DNA of 64,000 bases. Source: VRUE01 sp963702955. GTDB taxonomy: Bacteria; Actinomycetota; Thermoleophilia; Solirubrobacterales; 70-9. Of the stretch, positions 33,921 through 45,352 are shown piece after piece; positions within the stretch are counted from its first letter, which is position 1, and every line of letters begins with the position of its first letter. Location: assembly GCA_963702955.1 (NCBI GenBank), contig OY969774.1:744001-808000 (forward strand), written 5' to 3'. The position numbers and the translations under genes are program-made. The notes under the pieces were generated by a model, which was not told where the DNA came from, did no database searches, and saw only the letters and a program-made list of their open reading frames with translations.

Positions 33921-35362
33921 TAAGCCTGCTCAGCCTCCTCGGGGACAGCAGCGGGCTCCTCAGAGGTCTCTTCCGCGGGAGGCTCCTCCTCGACAAACGA
34001 AGCCTCAGCCTTCCCGACGATCTCGGAGACCTGTCCTTCGTCGGCCCCCGGATCGGCGAGGATCGCGATCTCGGCTTCCTCGAGCGGCGCCAGCACCGCA
34101 ATCTGGTTGGTCTCGAACCGCGCCAGCGCCTGGTGAGTCGGCAGCCCGCAGTAGTTCGAGTCGGCGATCGTCGCGTTCGGACAGCGGCGGCCGTTGGAGA
34201 GAACCGCCAGGCAGTGCCCGTCGGAAGCCTCCTCGCCCTCGTACTCGACCTCCTCGTCCTCCTGCGAGAACTCGGTCTCGGACTTGATGTCGACCCGCCA
34301 GCCGGTCAGGCGGGCGGCGAGGCGGGCGTTCTGGCCGTCGCGGCCGATCGCCAGCGAGAGCTGGTCGTCGGGGACGATCACCGTCGCCTGCCGCTCCGCG
34401 TCGTCGACGATCACCTCGCGCACCCGGGCCGGTGAGAGCGCCTTGGCGACGAAGCGGGCGGGCTCGTCGTTGTGGGGGATGATGTCGATCTTCTCGCCGC
34501 GCAGCTCGGAGACGACCATCCGCACGCGCGAGCCCCGCGGGCCGACGCAGGCGCCGACCGGGTCGACCCCGTCGGCGTGGGAGACGACGGCGATCTTCGA
34601 GCGGTAGCCGGGCTCGCGGGCGACGCCGACGATCTCGACCAGATTGTCGGCGATCTCCGGCACCTCGAGTTCGAACAGGCTCTTGATCAGCTCGGGGCTG
34701 CGGCGCGAGACGACGATCGCCGGCCCTTTGGTCGAGTCGGAGACGTCGGTGATCACCGCCTTGACCCGCATCCCGTGGTCGTAGCGCTCGTTGTAGACCT
34801 GCTCGGACTTGGGCAGCAGCGCCTCGACCCGCTCGCGCAGCTGGACCAGCGTGTAGCGCTTGTCGGACTGCTGGATGATCCCGGTGATCAGCTCGCCGAC
34901 CCGGTCCTGGTACTCGTCGAACATCATCATCCGTTCGGCCTCGCGGATCCGCTGCAGGATCACCTGCTTGGCGGTCTGGGCGGCGATCCGGCCGAAGTCT
35001 TCGGGGGTCACGTCGCGGGTCTCGATCTGGTCCTCGTAGGGCGCGATCATCTCCGGGTCCAGCTCGGGCTCCTCGAGCTCTTTCAGCTCGCCCGTTTCGG
35101 GGTCGATCTCGCGCTCTTCGGCCTCCTGCGCCTCGGCCGCCTCGGCGAGCAGCTTCTCCTCCAGCTCGGCCGGCAGGATCAGTTCGAAGACGAGGAAGTC
35201 GCCGGTCTCGTGGTCGAGGTCGACGCGCGCGTATTTGGCCGCCCCGGGCGTCTTCTTGTAGGCGGAGAGCAGCGCGTCGGCGAGCGCGTCCATCAGCTTG
35301 TCGGCGGAGATGCCCTTCTCCTGCTCGAGTGCCTTGATTGCGTCGACGATCTCTTTGCTCAC
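33920..35362 (-). CDS. nusA: transcription factor NusA with C-terminal Cys/His motif
   Basis: 480 residues from GTG 35362, preceded by AAGGAG at 5 bases; the longer frame covers rimP. Order: N-terminal RNAP-binding domain (ALADALLSAYKKTPG), an acidic insert (~65-110), S1 (KRYTLVQLRERVEALLP, MRVKAVITDVSD), KH1 (DPVGACVGPRGSRVRMVV), KH2 (LSLAIGRDGQNARLAARLTGW). After these comes an unusual module: HCLAVLSNGRRCPNATI, then SNYCGLPTH, with pattern C-x9-C-x10-C-x4-H. This resembles a small zinc-binding motif not found in textbook NusA. A long acidic tail ends the protein. Coupled to rimP and infB. Confidence 0.95.
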   Translation of the reverse strand: MSKEIVDAIKALEQEKGISADKLMDALADALLSAYKKTPGAAKYARVDLDHETGDFLVFELILPAELEEKLLAEAAEAQEAEEREIDPETGELKELEEPELDPEMIAPYEDQIETRDVTPEDFGRIAAQTAKQVILQRIREAERMMMFDEYQDRVGELITGIIQQSDKRYTLVQLRERVEALLPKSEQVYNERYDHGMRVKAVITDVSDSTKGPAIVVSRRSPELIKSLFELEVPEIADNLVEIVGVAREPGYRSKIAVVSHADGVDPVGACVGPRGSRVRMVVSELRGEKIDIIPHNDEPARFVAKALSPARVREVIVDDAERQATVIVPDDQLSLAIGRDGQNARLAARLTGWRVDIKSETEFSQEDEEVEYEGEEASDGHCLAVLSNGRRCPNATIADSNYCGLPTHQALARFETNQIAVLAPLEEAEIAILADPGADEGQVSEIVGKAEASFVEEEPPAEETSEEPAAVPEEAEQA

Positions 35363-35592
35363 TGGTTCTCCTTGCGATATTTGGGACCCGGAGAGGAGAC
35401 CTCCAGCGAGTACTCGGCGCGCAGCTGCTCGAGGTGCCTGGCGACCCGCTCGCAGAGCGCCAGGTTGACCCCTTCCGGATGGTCGATGAAGAGGCGCAGC
35501 GATTCGGTGCCCGGCTGCTCGAGCGCGACGAGATCGAGCTCGGAATCGAGCTCTACGAGCTGCTGCTGGATGCTGTCCTTGAGGTCTGCCAT
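35359..35592 (-). CDS. rimP: RimP-like ribosome maturation factor, N-terminal domain only
   Basis: 77 residues; typical RimP has ~150-180. It keeps the N-terminal alpha/beta domain (LRLFIDHPEGVNLALCERVARHLEQL ... YSLEVSSPGPKYRKENQ) and stops straight after the SSPG motif, where other RimPs continue LDRPL and then the SH3-like domain. The stop overlaps the nusA GTG by 4 bases, and rimP-nusA-infB is the standard order, so this is the right gene. It is either a naturally minimal RimP or a truncation; no remnant of the second domain is visible in other frames before nusA. Confidence 0.85.
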   Translation of the reverse strand: MADLKDSIQQQLVELDSELDLVALEQPGTESLRLFIDHPEGVNLALCERVARHLEQLRAEYSLEVSSPGPKYRKENQ

Positions 35593-35607
35593 GTCTGGTT
35601 CGGGCCG

Positions 35608-35632
35608 AAAAAAAAGTGGGCCAGGCCCACTT
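35608..35632 (-). terminator. intrinsic terminator/attenuator before rimP
   Basis: On the minus strand AAGTGGG, CCTGG, CCCACTT forms a 7-bp stem (9 bp with closing GC) followed by eight T (35615-35608). It ends coaBC transcripts and also lies inside the probable rimP leader, 15 bases before the rimP ATG. In E. coli the rimP-nusA-infB leader holds NusA-responsive terminators; attenuation here is inferred. Confidence 0.85.
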
Positions 35633-35664
35633 CTCGTTACTGCATAGGGACAAAAAGCTTGCGC

Positions 35665-36909
35665 TCAGTATAGCCCGCTCTTTGCATCGGCCCGCATCGC
35701 GCTCACGCGGTCGAGGATCTGCTCGGCGATTACGTCCTTTGGAGCTTGGGGAAGTGGGATCTCGGCGGAGGAGCCGATCAGGGTTGCTGCGTTTTCGGGG
35801 CTGTCGAAACCGATCTCCGGGTTCGAGACGTCGTTGAGGACGATCAGGTCGAGGCCCTTGCGGGTCAGCTTCTCGCGGGCTCGATCGATGTTGTTGCCGT
35901 GTTCGGCGGCGAAGCCGACAATGGTCTGCTCGTCGGTGCGGGCGGCGGTGAGCGAGACGAGGATGTCCTCGGTCGCTTCCAGTCGGATGTCACGGTAGGT
36001 GACGTCGCGGCTCAGCTTTCCCCCCACTGCTTCGGTGCGGAAGTCGGCGGGAGCGGCTGCCATCAGCAGGACTTGAGTCGCCGCGAACTCCGCTCGCACC
36101 GCCTCGGCAAGCTCGGCGGTGGTCTCGATGTCTATGCGGTGGACGCCGGCCGGCTCCGGGAGGGCGACGTTGGCGGCGATCAGGGTGACGTCGGCGCCGC
36201 GGCGGGACGCTGCCGCCGCCAGGGCTATGCCCATGCGGCCGCTGGAGCGGTTGCCGATGAAGCGAACCGGGTCGATCGGCTCGCGCGTGCCGCCGGCCGT
36301 CACCAGGACCCGGAGGCCGTCCCAGGGGCGCTCTCCGGTCGGCAGCACCGCTTCGATCCTCGCCAGCAGCTCGGCCGGGTCGGGCAGCCGCCCCCTGCCG
36401 AGCTCCCCGCGCGAGGCGAGGGCGCCCTCGCCCGGCTCGATCACCTCGACCCCGCGTTCGCGCAGCGTCGCCAGATTGGCCCGGGTGGCCGCGTCGGCGT
36501 ACATCCGGTCGTTCATCGCCGGCGCGACGAGGCGCGGTGCGTTACAGGCGAGAAAGGAGGTGGTGAGCATCGAGTCGGCGATCCCGGCGGCCAGCTTGGC
36601 GATCGTGTTGGCCGAGGCCGGCGCGACGAGGAAGGCGTCGCAGTTGGCGGCAACCTCGAGATGGCCGATCGGGTCGTGCGCCGGGGGCGGATCGCCCGGG
36701 AAGGCGCCGCGCAGTGGGTCGCGCTCGAACTCGGAGCTCAGCACCGGGGCGCCGACGATGCCCTCGAAGGAGGCCGCGCCGACGAAGCGCTGCGCCGTCT
36801 CGGTCATCGCCACGCGCACGCCGTGGCCGGCGACGGTCGCCAGCCGGGCCAGCTCGAGCGACTTGTAGGCGGCGATTCCGCCGCTGACGCCAAGCAGGAT
36901 TCTTGCCAT
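35665..36909 (-). CDS. coaBC: phosphopantothenoylcysteine decarboxylase/synthetase
   Basis: 414 residues. Makes 4'-phosphopantetheine for CoA. The CoaC half (1-185) has GVSGGIAAYKSLELAR, an SxxxxN region (VAPASANTIAKLA), and LVAPAMNDRMY with the catalytic PXMNXXMW-type motif. The CoaB half (from ~195) has VTAGGTREPIDPVRFIGNRSSGRMG and AAAPADFR. Located after rpoZ, as in many actinobacteria (gmk-rpoZ-coaBC). Ends in TATACTGA, which doubles as the -10 of the next operon. Confidence 0.96.
   Translation of the reverse strand: MARILLGVSGGIAAYKSLELARLATVAGHGVRVAMTETAQRFVGAASFEGIVGAPVLSSEFERDPLRGAFPGDPPPAHDPIGHLEVAANCDAFLVAPASANTIAKLAAGIADSMLTTSFLACNAPRLVAPAMNDRMYADAATRANLATLRERGVEVIEPGEGALASRGELGRGRLPDPAELLARIEAVLPTGERPWDGLRVLVTAGGTREPIDPVRFIGNRSSGRMGIALAAAASRRGADVTLIAANVALPEPAGVHRIDIETTAELAEAVRAEFAATQVLLMAAAPADFRTEAVGGKLSRDVTYRDIRLEATEDILVSLTAARTDEQTIVGFAAEHGNNIDRAREKLTRKGLDLIVLNDVSNPEIGFDSPENAATLIGSSAEIPLPQAPKDVIAEQILDRVSAMRADAKSGLY
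35667..35672 (-). promoter_or_regulatory. -10 box for the rimP-nusA-infB operon
   Basis: TATACT on the minus strand, overlapping the last codons and stop of coaBC. Predicted start near 35660 gives a leader of about 68 bases that contains the terminator hairpin. The -35 is weak. Confidence 0.45.
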
Positions 36910-36918
36910 GGGAGAGCC

Positions 36919-37152
36919 TTAGGCGCGGTACTCGTATTTGAGCTTGCCCTCGGCAAGCTCTTCGAGCGCCATCGAGAGGTAGTTGCGCTCGGCGCCGACC
37001 TCTACCATCGGCGGCGGGTACTCGCCGAAGCCGCCCTCGCCGAGGTTGTGGAAGTAGCTGTTTATCTGCCGCGCTCGCTTCGCCGCGACGACGACCGCAG
37101 CGTAGTGCGAGTCGGCGTGGACGAGAAGTTTGTCGACGCGTGGCTTGATCAT
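36919..37152 (-). CDS. rpoZ: RNA polymerase omega subunit
   Basis: 77 residues from ATG 37152, overlapping the gmk stop by 4 bases. Omega assists RNAP assembly. IKPRVDKLLVHADSHYAAVVVAAKRARQIN contains the family helix pattern (xxxYxLVxxAAKRAR), and MALEELAEGKLKYEYRA is the usual C-terminal motif. The middle is Gly/Pro-rich. Confidence 0.95.
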   Translation of the reverse strand: MIKPRVDKLLVHADSHYAAVVVAAKRARQINSYFHNLGEGGFGEYPPPMVEVGAERNYLSMALEELAEGKLKYEYRA

Positions 37153-37727
37153 CCGGCCGCCGAGTCTAGCGGTAGGCCCAACTCCGCGCGCACGATCCCC
37201 TCCAGATCGGCCGCCGCCCGCTGCAGATCGTCGTTGACGACACGGTAGGCGAACTCGTCCTGGGCGGCCAGCTCCTGCCTGGCGACGTCGAGGCGGGCTT
37301 CGATCGCCGCGGGGGAGTCGGCGCCGCGCGACTCGAGCCGCTGCCGCAGGACGGCCGGGTCGGGCGGGGCGATGAAGACCTGCACCGACTCGCGCATCGC
37401 CGCCCGTACCTGGCGGGCGCCCTGCACCTCGATCTCGAGCACCACCGAGTGTCCGCCGTCGAGCCGCTTGCGGACCTCGGAGCGCAGCGTCCCGTAGCGG
37501 TTGCCGCTGTAGGTGGCGAACTCGAGGAAGTCCTCGGCCTCGACCCGGCGGTCGAACTCCTCCGCTGTGAGGAAGTGGTAGTCGCGCCCGTCGACCTCGC
37601 CCTCGCGCGGCGCGCGGGTGGTGGCGGAGACCGACAGCTCGAGGTCCGGGACCCGTTCGAGCAGGGTGGCGATCAGCGTTCCCTTGCCGACCCCCGAGGG
37701 GCCGGTGATGACGAAGACTTTGGCCAC
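37149..37727 (-). CDS. gmk: guanylate kinase
   Basis: 192 residues from GTG 37727, whose first base is the last base of the mihF stop (TAGTG). FVITGPSGVGKGTLI is the P-loop, SVSATTRAPREGEVDGRDYHFL the GMP-binding motif, and VVLEIEVQGARQV follows. Converts GMP to GDP. The longer upstream frame lies inside mihF and is not needed. mihF-gmk-rpoZ is a conserved actinobacterial order. Confidence 0.96.
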   Translation of the reverse strand: MAKVFVITGPSGVGKGTLIATLLERVPDLELSVSATTRAPREGEVDGRDYHFLTAEEFDRRVEAEDFLEFATYSGNRYGTLRSEVRKRLDGGHSVVLEIEVQGARQVRAAMRESVQVFIAPPDPAVLRQRLESRGADSPAAIEARLDVARQELAAQDEFAYRVVNDDLQRAAADLEGIVRAELGLPLDSAAG

Positions 37728-38059
37728 TAACGGCGCAATTGGGATACCAGCTCGCCACGCTGGCGCTCGGAGAGGCCGCCGATCGTCTTCGACGGCGAGA
37801 TCCGGCACTGGTTGAGAATGCGGTTGGTCTTGACGCGGCCGTACTTCGGCACGGCGAGAAGCATGTCGAAGACCTTGGCGGTCATCACGTACTCCGGCGG
37901 GTCCAGCAGTAGCGCGTGGATGCTCGCCTTACCCGCCTTGAGGTCCTTCTTCAGCTTCGCGCGGGAGGTGCGGATGTCGTTGGCCCGCTTCAGCGCGTCC
38001 ATCCGTTGGTCCAGCGACCTCTCGGGGGCCGCGGCGGAGGTCTTGACTGAGACGGGCAT
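37727..38059 (-). CDS. mihF: actinobacterial integration host factor
   Basis: 110 residues. Small basic nucleoid protein with an H2TH-like fold, which binds and bends DNA; essential in Mycobacterium. MDALKRANDIRTSRAKLKKDLKAGKA, FDMLLAVPKYGRVKTNRIL and ISPSKTIGGLSERQRGEL match the family throughout. The N-terminal ~14 residues are low complexity. Transcription probably starts about four bases before the ATG. Confidence 0.95.
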   Translation of the reverse strand: MPVSVKTSAAAPERSLDQRMDALKRANDIRTSRAKLKKDLKAGKASIHALLLDPPEYVMTAKVFDMLLAVPKYGRVKTNRILNQCRISPSKTIGGLSERQRGELVSQLRR

Positions 38060-38069
38060 GTGGGCGGCG

Positions 38070-38122
38070 AGTATAGCCGCGGCTCACGAGCGTGCAAGGT
38101 CATTTGACCCATTTCCGTGCAA
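38070..38122 (-). promoter_or_regulatory. strong mihF promoter with upstream palindrome and direct repeats
   Basis: TTGCAC (38097-38092) and TATACT (38075-38070) with a 16-base spacer, on the minus strand. GGTCATTTGACC (38098-38109), a perfect 5-bp inverted repeat around TT, abuts the -35. CGTGCAA occurs at 38091-38097 and again at 38116-38122, flanking the palindrome. This looks like a regulated, strong, nearly leaderless promoter. Confidence 0.7.
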
Positions 38123-38132
38123 ATTCACCTGG

Positions 38133-38147
38133 ACCTCGACTCGAGGT
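38133..38147 (-). terminator. hairpin after pyrD, possible terminator
   Basis: ACCTCGA, C, TCGAGGT: a perfect 7-base inverted repeat six bases after the pyrD stop, with CCT and AGG extending the stem. No T-run follows, so termination would be weak or factor-assisted. Confidence 0.4.
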
Positions 38148-38152
38148 TGAGG

Positions 38153-38992
38153 TTAGCGTCCCCGAGCGTTCCGCTCTAAAAGCTCTGCGGCAATGCGATT
38201 TCCGGCCCGCGGGTCGCGAAAGCTCTCGGTCCCGACCGCGACCAGGCCGGCGCCGGCCGCGAGGAATTCGATCGCGTCGGCGCCGCTGCAGATGCCCCCC
38301 ATGCCGACGATCGGCAGCTCGACCGCGGCGGCGACGGAGCGGACCTGCGCCACCGCGACCGGACGCACGGCCGGACCCGACAACCCTCCGGTCACCTTGC
38401 CGGCGTGTGCCTTCAGCGTGTTGATCAGCGAGACCGCGTCGGCGCCTCCCTCCTCCGCCCCGACCGCGACCGCCGCCGGGTCGGCGACGTTGGGAGTCAG
38501 CTTGACGATCAGCGGCTTCGCGGTCAGCGGGCGCAGCGCTTCCGACAACGCCGCCGTCTCGGTCGGCTGCTCGCCGACGATCAGGCCGGAGTGGACGTTG
38601 GGGCAGGAGACGTTGAGCTCGACCGCCGCGACCTCCTCGCGGCCGGCGACGGCCTCGACCAGGTGCGAGAAGTCCTCGTGGCTGGTGCCCATGACCGAGA
38701 CGATCAGCGGCACCGGCAGCTCGGCCAGCTGCGGCAGGTCCTCGGCCAGGAACCCGTCCAGGCCCTTATTGGGCAGCCCGATCGAGTTGATCATCCCCGC
38801 CGGCGTCTCCCAGATCCGCTGCGGCTCGTTCCCCGCCCGCGGCTCCAGCGTGATCGTCTTCGAGACGAAGGCGGAGAAGGGGAAGTCCTCCAGCAGGGCG
38901 TCGCCATAGACGCGGCGGGCCGCGATCGCGTCGAAGGTCCCGGAGGCGTTGATCACCGGGTGGCGCAGCTCGATGCCGCAGAAATCAGGCAC
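38153..38992 (-). CDS. pyrD: dihydroorotate dehydrogenase, class 1B catalytic subunit
   Basis: 279 residues from GTG 38992, which overlaps pyrK by 8 bases and gives PDFCGIELRHPVINASGTF, the expected N-terminal strand. FMN enzyme oxidising dihydroorotate to orotate. ELNVSCPNVHSG holds the class 1 catalytic Cys, and GLPNKGLDGF, VKLTPNV, SLINTLKA and PIVGMGGICSGADAIEF the FMN/substrate sites. Pairing with pyrK makes it the NAD-dependent 1B type. The long upstream frame is antisense-like shadow in pyrK. Confidence 0.95.
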   Translation of the reverse strand: MPDFCGIELRHPVINASGTFDAIAARRVYGDALLEDFPFSAFVSKTITLEPRAGNEPQRIWETPAGMINSIGLPNKGLDGFLAEDLPQLAELPVPLIVSVMGTSHEDFSHLVEAVAGREEVAAVELNVSCPNVHSGLIVGEQPTETAALSEALRPLTAKPLIVKLTPNVADPAAVAVGAEEGGADAVSLINTLKAHAGKVTGGLSGPAVRPVAVAQVRSVAAAVELPIVGMGGICSGADAIEFLAAGAGLVAVGTESFRDPRAGNRIAAELLERNARGR

Positions 38993-39784
38993 CGCGAACC
39001 ACCGGTCCGTCAACGCAGAGGCGGATGTATCCGCCACCCGGTTTCGGCACCGCGCAGCCGAAGCAGGCGCCGTAGCCGCAAGCCATCGGCGCCTCCAGCG
39101 CCAGCTCGCAGGCGGCGCCGCGCTCTTTGCACATCGCCGCCACCGCGTCGAGCATCGGCGGCGGGCCGCAGGAGTAGACGGCGGCGGCGGCCGCGTCGTC
39201 ACCGTCGAGCATCGCCGCCAGCAGGTCGGTCACGTAGCCGCGGTGGCCGACGTGGCCGTCCTCGCTGGCGAGGCCGACCTCGCAGCAGGCGAAGAGGTCC
39301 TCGAGGCCGCCGGAGTGGGCCTCGTCGCGAAAGCCGAGCAGGGTGCGGACGGGGACGTTGCCCGCCGCGAAGCGGCGGCGCAGCAGGGCGAGCGGGGCGA
39401 TCCCGATCCCGCCGCCGACCAGGATCGCCCCGGCGGCTCCCGGGGCGAGCTCGCGCGGCGCCGAGAAGCTGTTGCCGAGCGGGCCGTTGAGCCAGACCGC
39501 CTCGCCCGGCTCGAGCTCGCAGAGCCGGTCGGTGCCGGGGCCGATGCCCTCGATCAGGAAGTCGAGCCGGGTGCCGCCCTGCGCCGGCCCGATGTCGGCG
39601 ATGGACAGCGCCCGCGGCAGGAACGGGCGACCTCCGCCCTCCCCCCAGCGGCGCTCCGTGGCCAGCATGTAGAACTGGCCGGGGTCGGGGTCGGGCCCCG
39701 CGGCGTCGAGCAGCGAGAAGACGCGGTAGCCGCCGGAGTCGCGGCTCTCGGCCACCTTGCAGAGCCGGCGGCCGAAGGGCGCGT

Positions 39785-39788
<4 letters not shown>
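38985..39788 (-). CDS. pyrK: dihydroorotate dehydrogenase electron-transfer subunit
   Basis: 267 residues. FAD and [2Fe-2S] subunit that passes electrons from PyrD to NAD. RPFLPRALSIAD matches the FAD-binding RxxS motif, ILVGGGIGIAPL the NAD loop, and the C-terminal Cys set lies in MACGYGACFGCAV and IRLCVDGPVV, the standard 2Fe-2S ligands. Overlaps carB by 4 bases upstream and pyrD by 8 downstream. Confidence 0.95.
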
Positions 39789-42887
<3,099 letters not shown>

Positions 42888-42895
<8 letters not shown>

Positions 42896-44006
42896 GGGCC
42901 AAGTCCAGGAAGGTGTCGAAGAGGTGGCGGGCGTCGTGCGGGCCGGGACCGGCCTCGGGGTGGTACTGGACCGTCGCCGCGGCGACGTCGCGGAGGACGA
43001 GGCCCTCGACGGTGCGGTCGTAGAGGTTGAGGTGGGAGAGCTCGGCGGCGCCGAAGTCGGTCTCCCAGCGAACCGGCTCGTCGGACTCGATCCGCGGCTC
43101 ACCGCCCGGACCCTGGACGGCGAAGCCGTGGTTCTGCGAGGTGATCTCGATCCGCCCCGTCGCCAGCTCCTTGACCGGGTGGTTGGCGCCGCGATGGCCG
43201 AACGGCAGCTTGAAGGTCTGCAGGCCGACGGCGCGGCAGAGCAGCTGGTGGCCGAGGCAGATGCCGAACAGCGGCTTGCGGCCGACCAGCTCGCGGACCG
43301 TGTCGACGACGTAGCCGAGCGCGGCGGGATCGCCCGGGCCGTTGGCGAGGAAGACGACGTCGGGTTCCTCGGCCAGCACCTGCGCGGCGGAGCTGGCGCA
43401 GGGCAGCAGGGTGACACGGCAGCCGCGCTCGCGCAGCTGGCGGACGATGTTGAGCTTGACGCCGGTGTCGATCCCGACCACGTGCGGGCCGTCGCCCTCG
43501 AAGCGGACCGGCTCGGGCGGGGTGACGGTGCGGGCGAGGTCGGCGCCGTCCATCGCCGGCTCGGCGGCGATCAGCTCGCGCGCCTCCGCTTCGGCTGTCG
43601 CGACCGGGAAGATGCCGCCGCGCATCGCGCCGCGGTCGCGGATGTGGCGGACCAGGGCGCGGGTGTCGACGCCGGAGACGGCGGCGACGCCGCGGTCGGC
43701 GAGCCAGTCGAGCCAGCCGCCCTCGGCGGTGGCGACGTCCTCGCCGTTGTGGGCGTCGCGCATGACCACGCCGCGGGCGTGGGCGCGGTCGGACTCCATC
43801 GCCTCGGCCGAGACGCCGTAGTTGCCGATCAGCGGGTAGGTGAAGACGATTATCTGGCCGGCGTAGGAGGGGTCGGTGACCGACTCCTGGTAGCCGGTCA
43901 TCGCGGTGTTGAAGACGACCTCGCCGGTGACGGCGCCCTCGTGGCCGCAGGCGAGCCCGTCGAGCCGGGTCCCGTCCTCCAGCAGCAGGTAGGCCGCGGC
44001 GGTCAT
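42888..44006 (-). CDS. carA: carbamoyl-phosphate synthase small subunit
   Basis: 372 residues from ATG 44006, overlapping the pyrC stop by 4 bases. Glutaminase subunit feeding ammonia to CarB. TGEVVFNTAMTGYQESVTDPSYAGQ is the N-terminal family motif. The class I glutamine amidotransferase part has FGICLGHQLL with the nucleophile Cys and VQYHPEAGPGPHD with His and Glu. Full length. Confidence 0.97.
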
Positions 44007-45352
44007 GCGGCGACTCCGAGGGAGAACGAGCGCAGCCGGTAGGCGACCTGGCCGGCGGCGACGGTCATCAGCACCCGGCCGGTCAGGGTCCGCCCCGCGC
44101 ACCAGGAGTTCAGCGAGCGGCTCTCGTAGCCGTCCTCGCCGACGACCCACTCGGCGCCGAGGTCGCAGAGGGCGATGTTCGCCTCGCCGCCGGGAGCGAG
44201 GCTGGGCCGCTCGAGGCCGAACGGCTCGGCGCCGCCGGCGAGCCTCTCGACCACCAGGCCGAGGTCGAGGACGCCGGGCACGACCAGGTCGGTGTGGATC
44301 GCCGCGAAGGCGGTCTCCAGCCCGGTGACCCCCATCGCCGCCTGCTCGAAGGGGACTTCCTTTTCCTCCGCCGCATGCGGCGCGTGGTCGGTCGCGATGC
44401 AGTCGATCGTGCCGTCGCGCAGGCCCTCGATCAGCGCCTGGCGGTCGGCCTCGGAGCGCAGCGGCGGATTCATCTTGAAGCGGCGCGGGTCGAGGCTGCG
44501 CACCACCTCGTCGGTGAGGCAGAGGTGGTGCGGGCTGGCCTCGCAGCTGATCCGCACCCCGGCGGCCTTGGCGGCGCGGACCGCCTCGACCGACTCGGCC
44601 GCGGAGAGGTGCTGGACGTGGATCTGTCCGTCCTCGTAGCCGGCGAGGGCGGCGTCGCGGGCGATCATCGTGGACTCCGACACCGACGGGATTCCGGCCA
44701 GGCCGAGCGCCGCCGAGACCGGGCCCTCGTGGACGACGCCGTCGCCGGAGAGCTCGGGGTCCTCCTCGTGCAGGGCGATCGGGCCGCCGCAGAGCCGCTG
44801 GTACTGCAGCGCGCGGCGCAGCACCCGGGCGCTGACGAGGGGTAGCCCGTCGTCGCTGAAGCCGAGCGCTCCCGCCTCGCGCAGCTCCCCCATCTCGGTC
44901 AACTCCTCGCCCCTCATGCCGCGGGTGACCGTGGCGAGGAAGCCGACCGCGACGGAAGCGCCCTGGCGGGCGGCCTCGCGCAGCGCCTCGACGTCGGCCG
45001 GGGTCGAGACCGGCGGTTCGGTGTTGGCCATCGCGATCACGCCGCAGTAGCCGCCGGCGGCGGCGGCGCGGCTGCCGGTCTCGATGTCCTCCTTGTGCTC
45101 GTGGCCCGGAACGCGCAGGTGGACGTGGGGGTCGAAGAAGGCCGGGAAGGCGTGCAGGCCCTCGGCGTCGACCTCCTCGGCGCCGTCGGCCTCGCCGGCG
45201 CCGGGAGGGGCCAGCTCGGCGACGCGGCCGTCGCGGACGACGACGTCGTGGACGCCGTCGATTCCCGCGACCGGGTCGAGCACGGTGGCGGAGCGCAGAA
45301 CCAGGTCGGCGCTCTCGGCGGAGCGCAGGTCGAGCGCGGAGGCGAGGCTCAC
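44003..45352 (-). CDS. pyrC: dihydroorotase, class I
   Basis: 449 residues from a GTG that overlaps the pyrB stop by 4 bases. Zinc amidohydrolase that closes carbamoyl-aspartate to dihydroorotate. FFDPHVHLRVPGHEHKEDIETGS carries the HxH zinc motif, GGPIALHEED the next His, and IDCIATDHAPH the catalytic Asp. Length and motifs match the bacterial class I enzyme rather than E. coli PyrC. Confidence 0.96.
   Translation of the reverse strand: MSLASALDLRSAESADLVLRSATVLDPVAGIDGVHDVVVRDGRVAELAPPGAGEADGAEEVDAEGLHAFPAFFDPHVHLRVPGHEHKEDIETGSRAAAAGGYCGVIAMANTEPPVSTPADVEALREAARQGASVAVGFLATVTRGMRGEELTEMGELREAGALGFSDDGLPLVSARVLRRALQYQRLCGGPIALHEEDPELSGDGVVHEGPVSAALGLAGIPSVSESTMIARDAALAGYEDGQIHVQHLSAAESVEAVRAAKAAGVRISCEASPHHLCLTDEVVRSLDPRRFKMNPPLRSEADRQALIEGLRDGTIDCIATDHAPHAAEEKEVPFEQAAMGVTGLETAFAAIHTDLVVPGVLDLGLVVERLAGGAEPFGLERPSLAPGGEANIALCDLGAEWVVGEDGYESRSLNSWCAGRTLTGRVLMTVAAGQVAYRLRSFSLGVAA

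Noticed and set aside
35632..35660. ATAGGGACAAAAAG near the rimP leader as a third copy of the long palindrome
   Set aside because: Only one half-arm is similar (ATAGGGAC, AAAAA); the other arm does not pair, so I do not count it as a copy.
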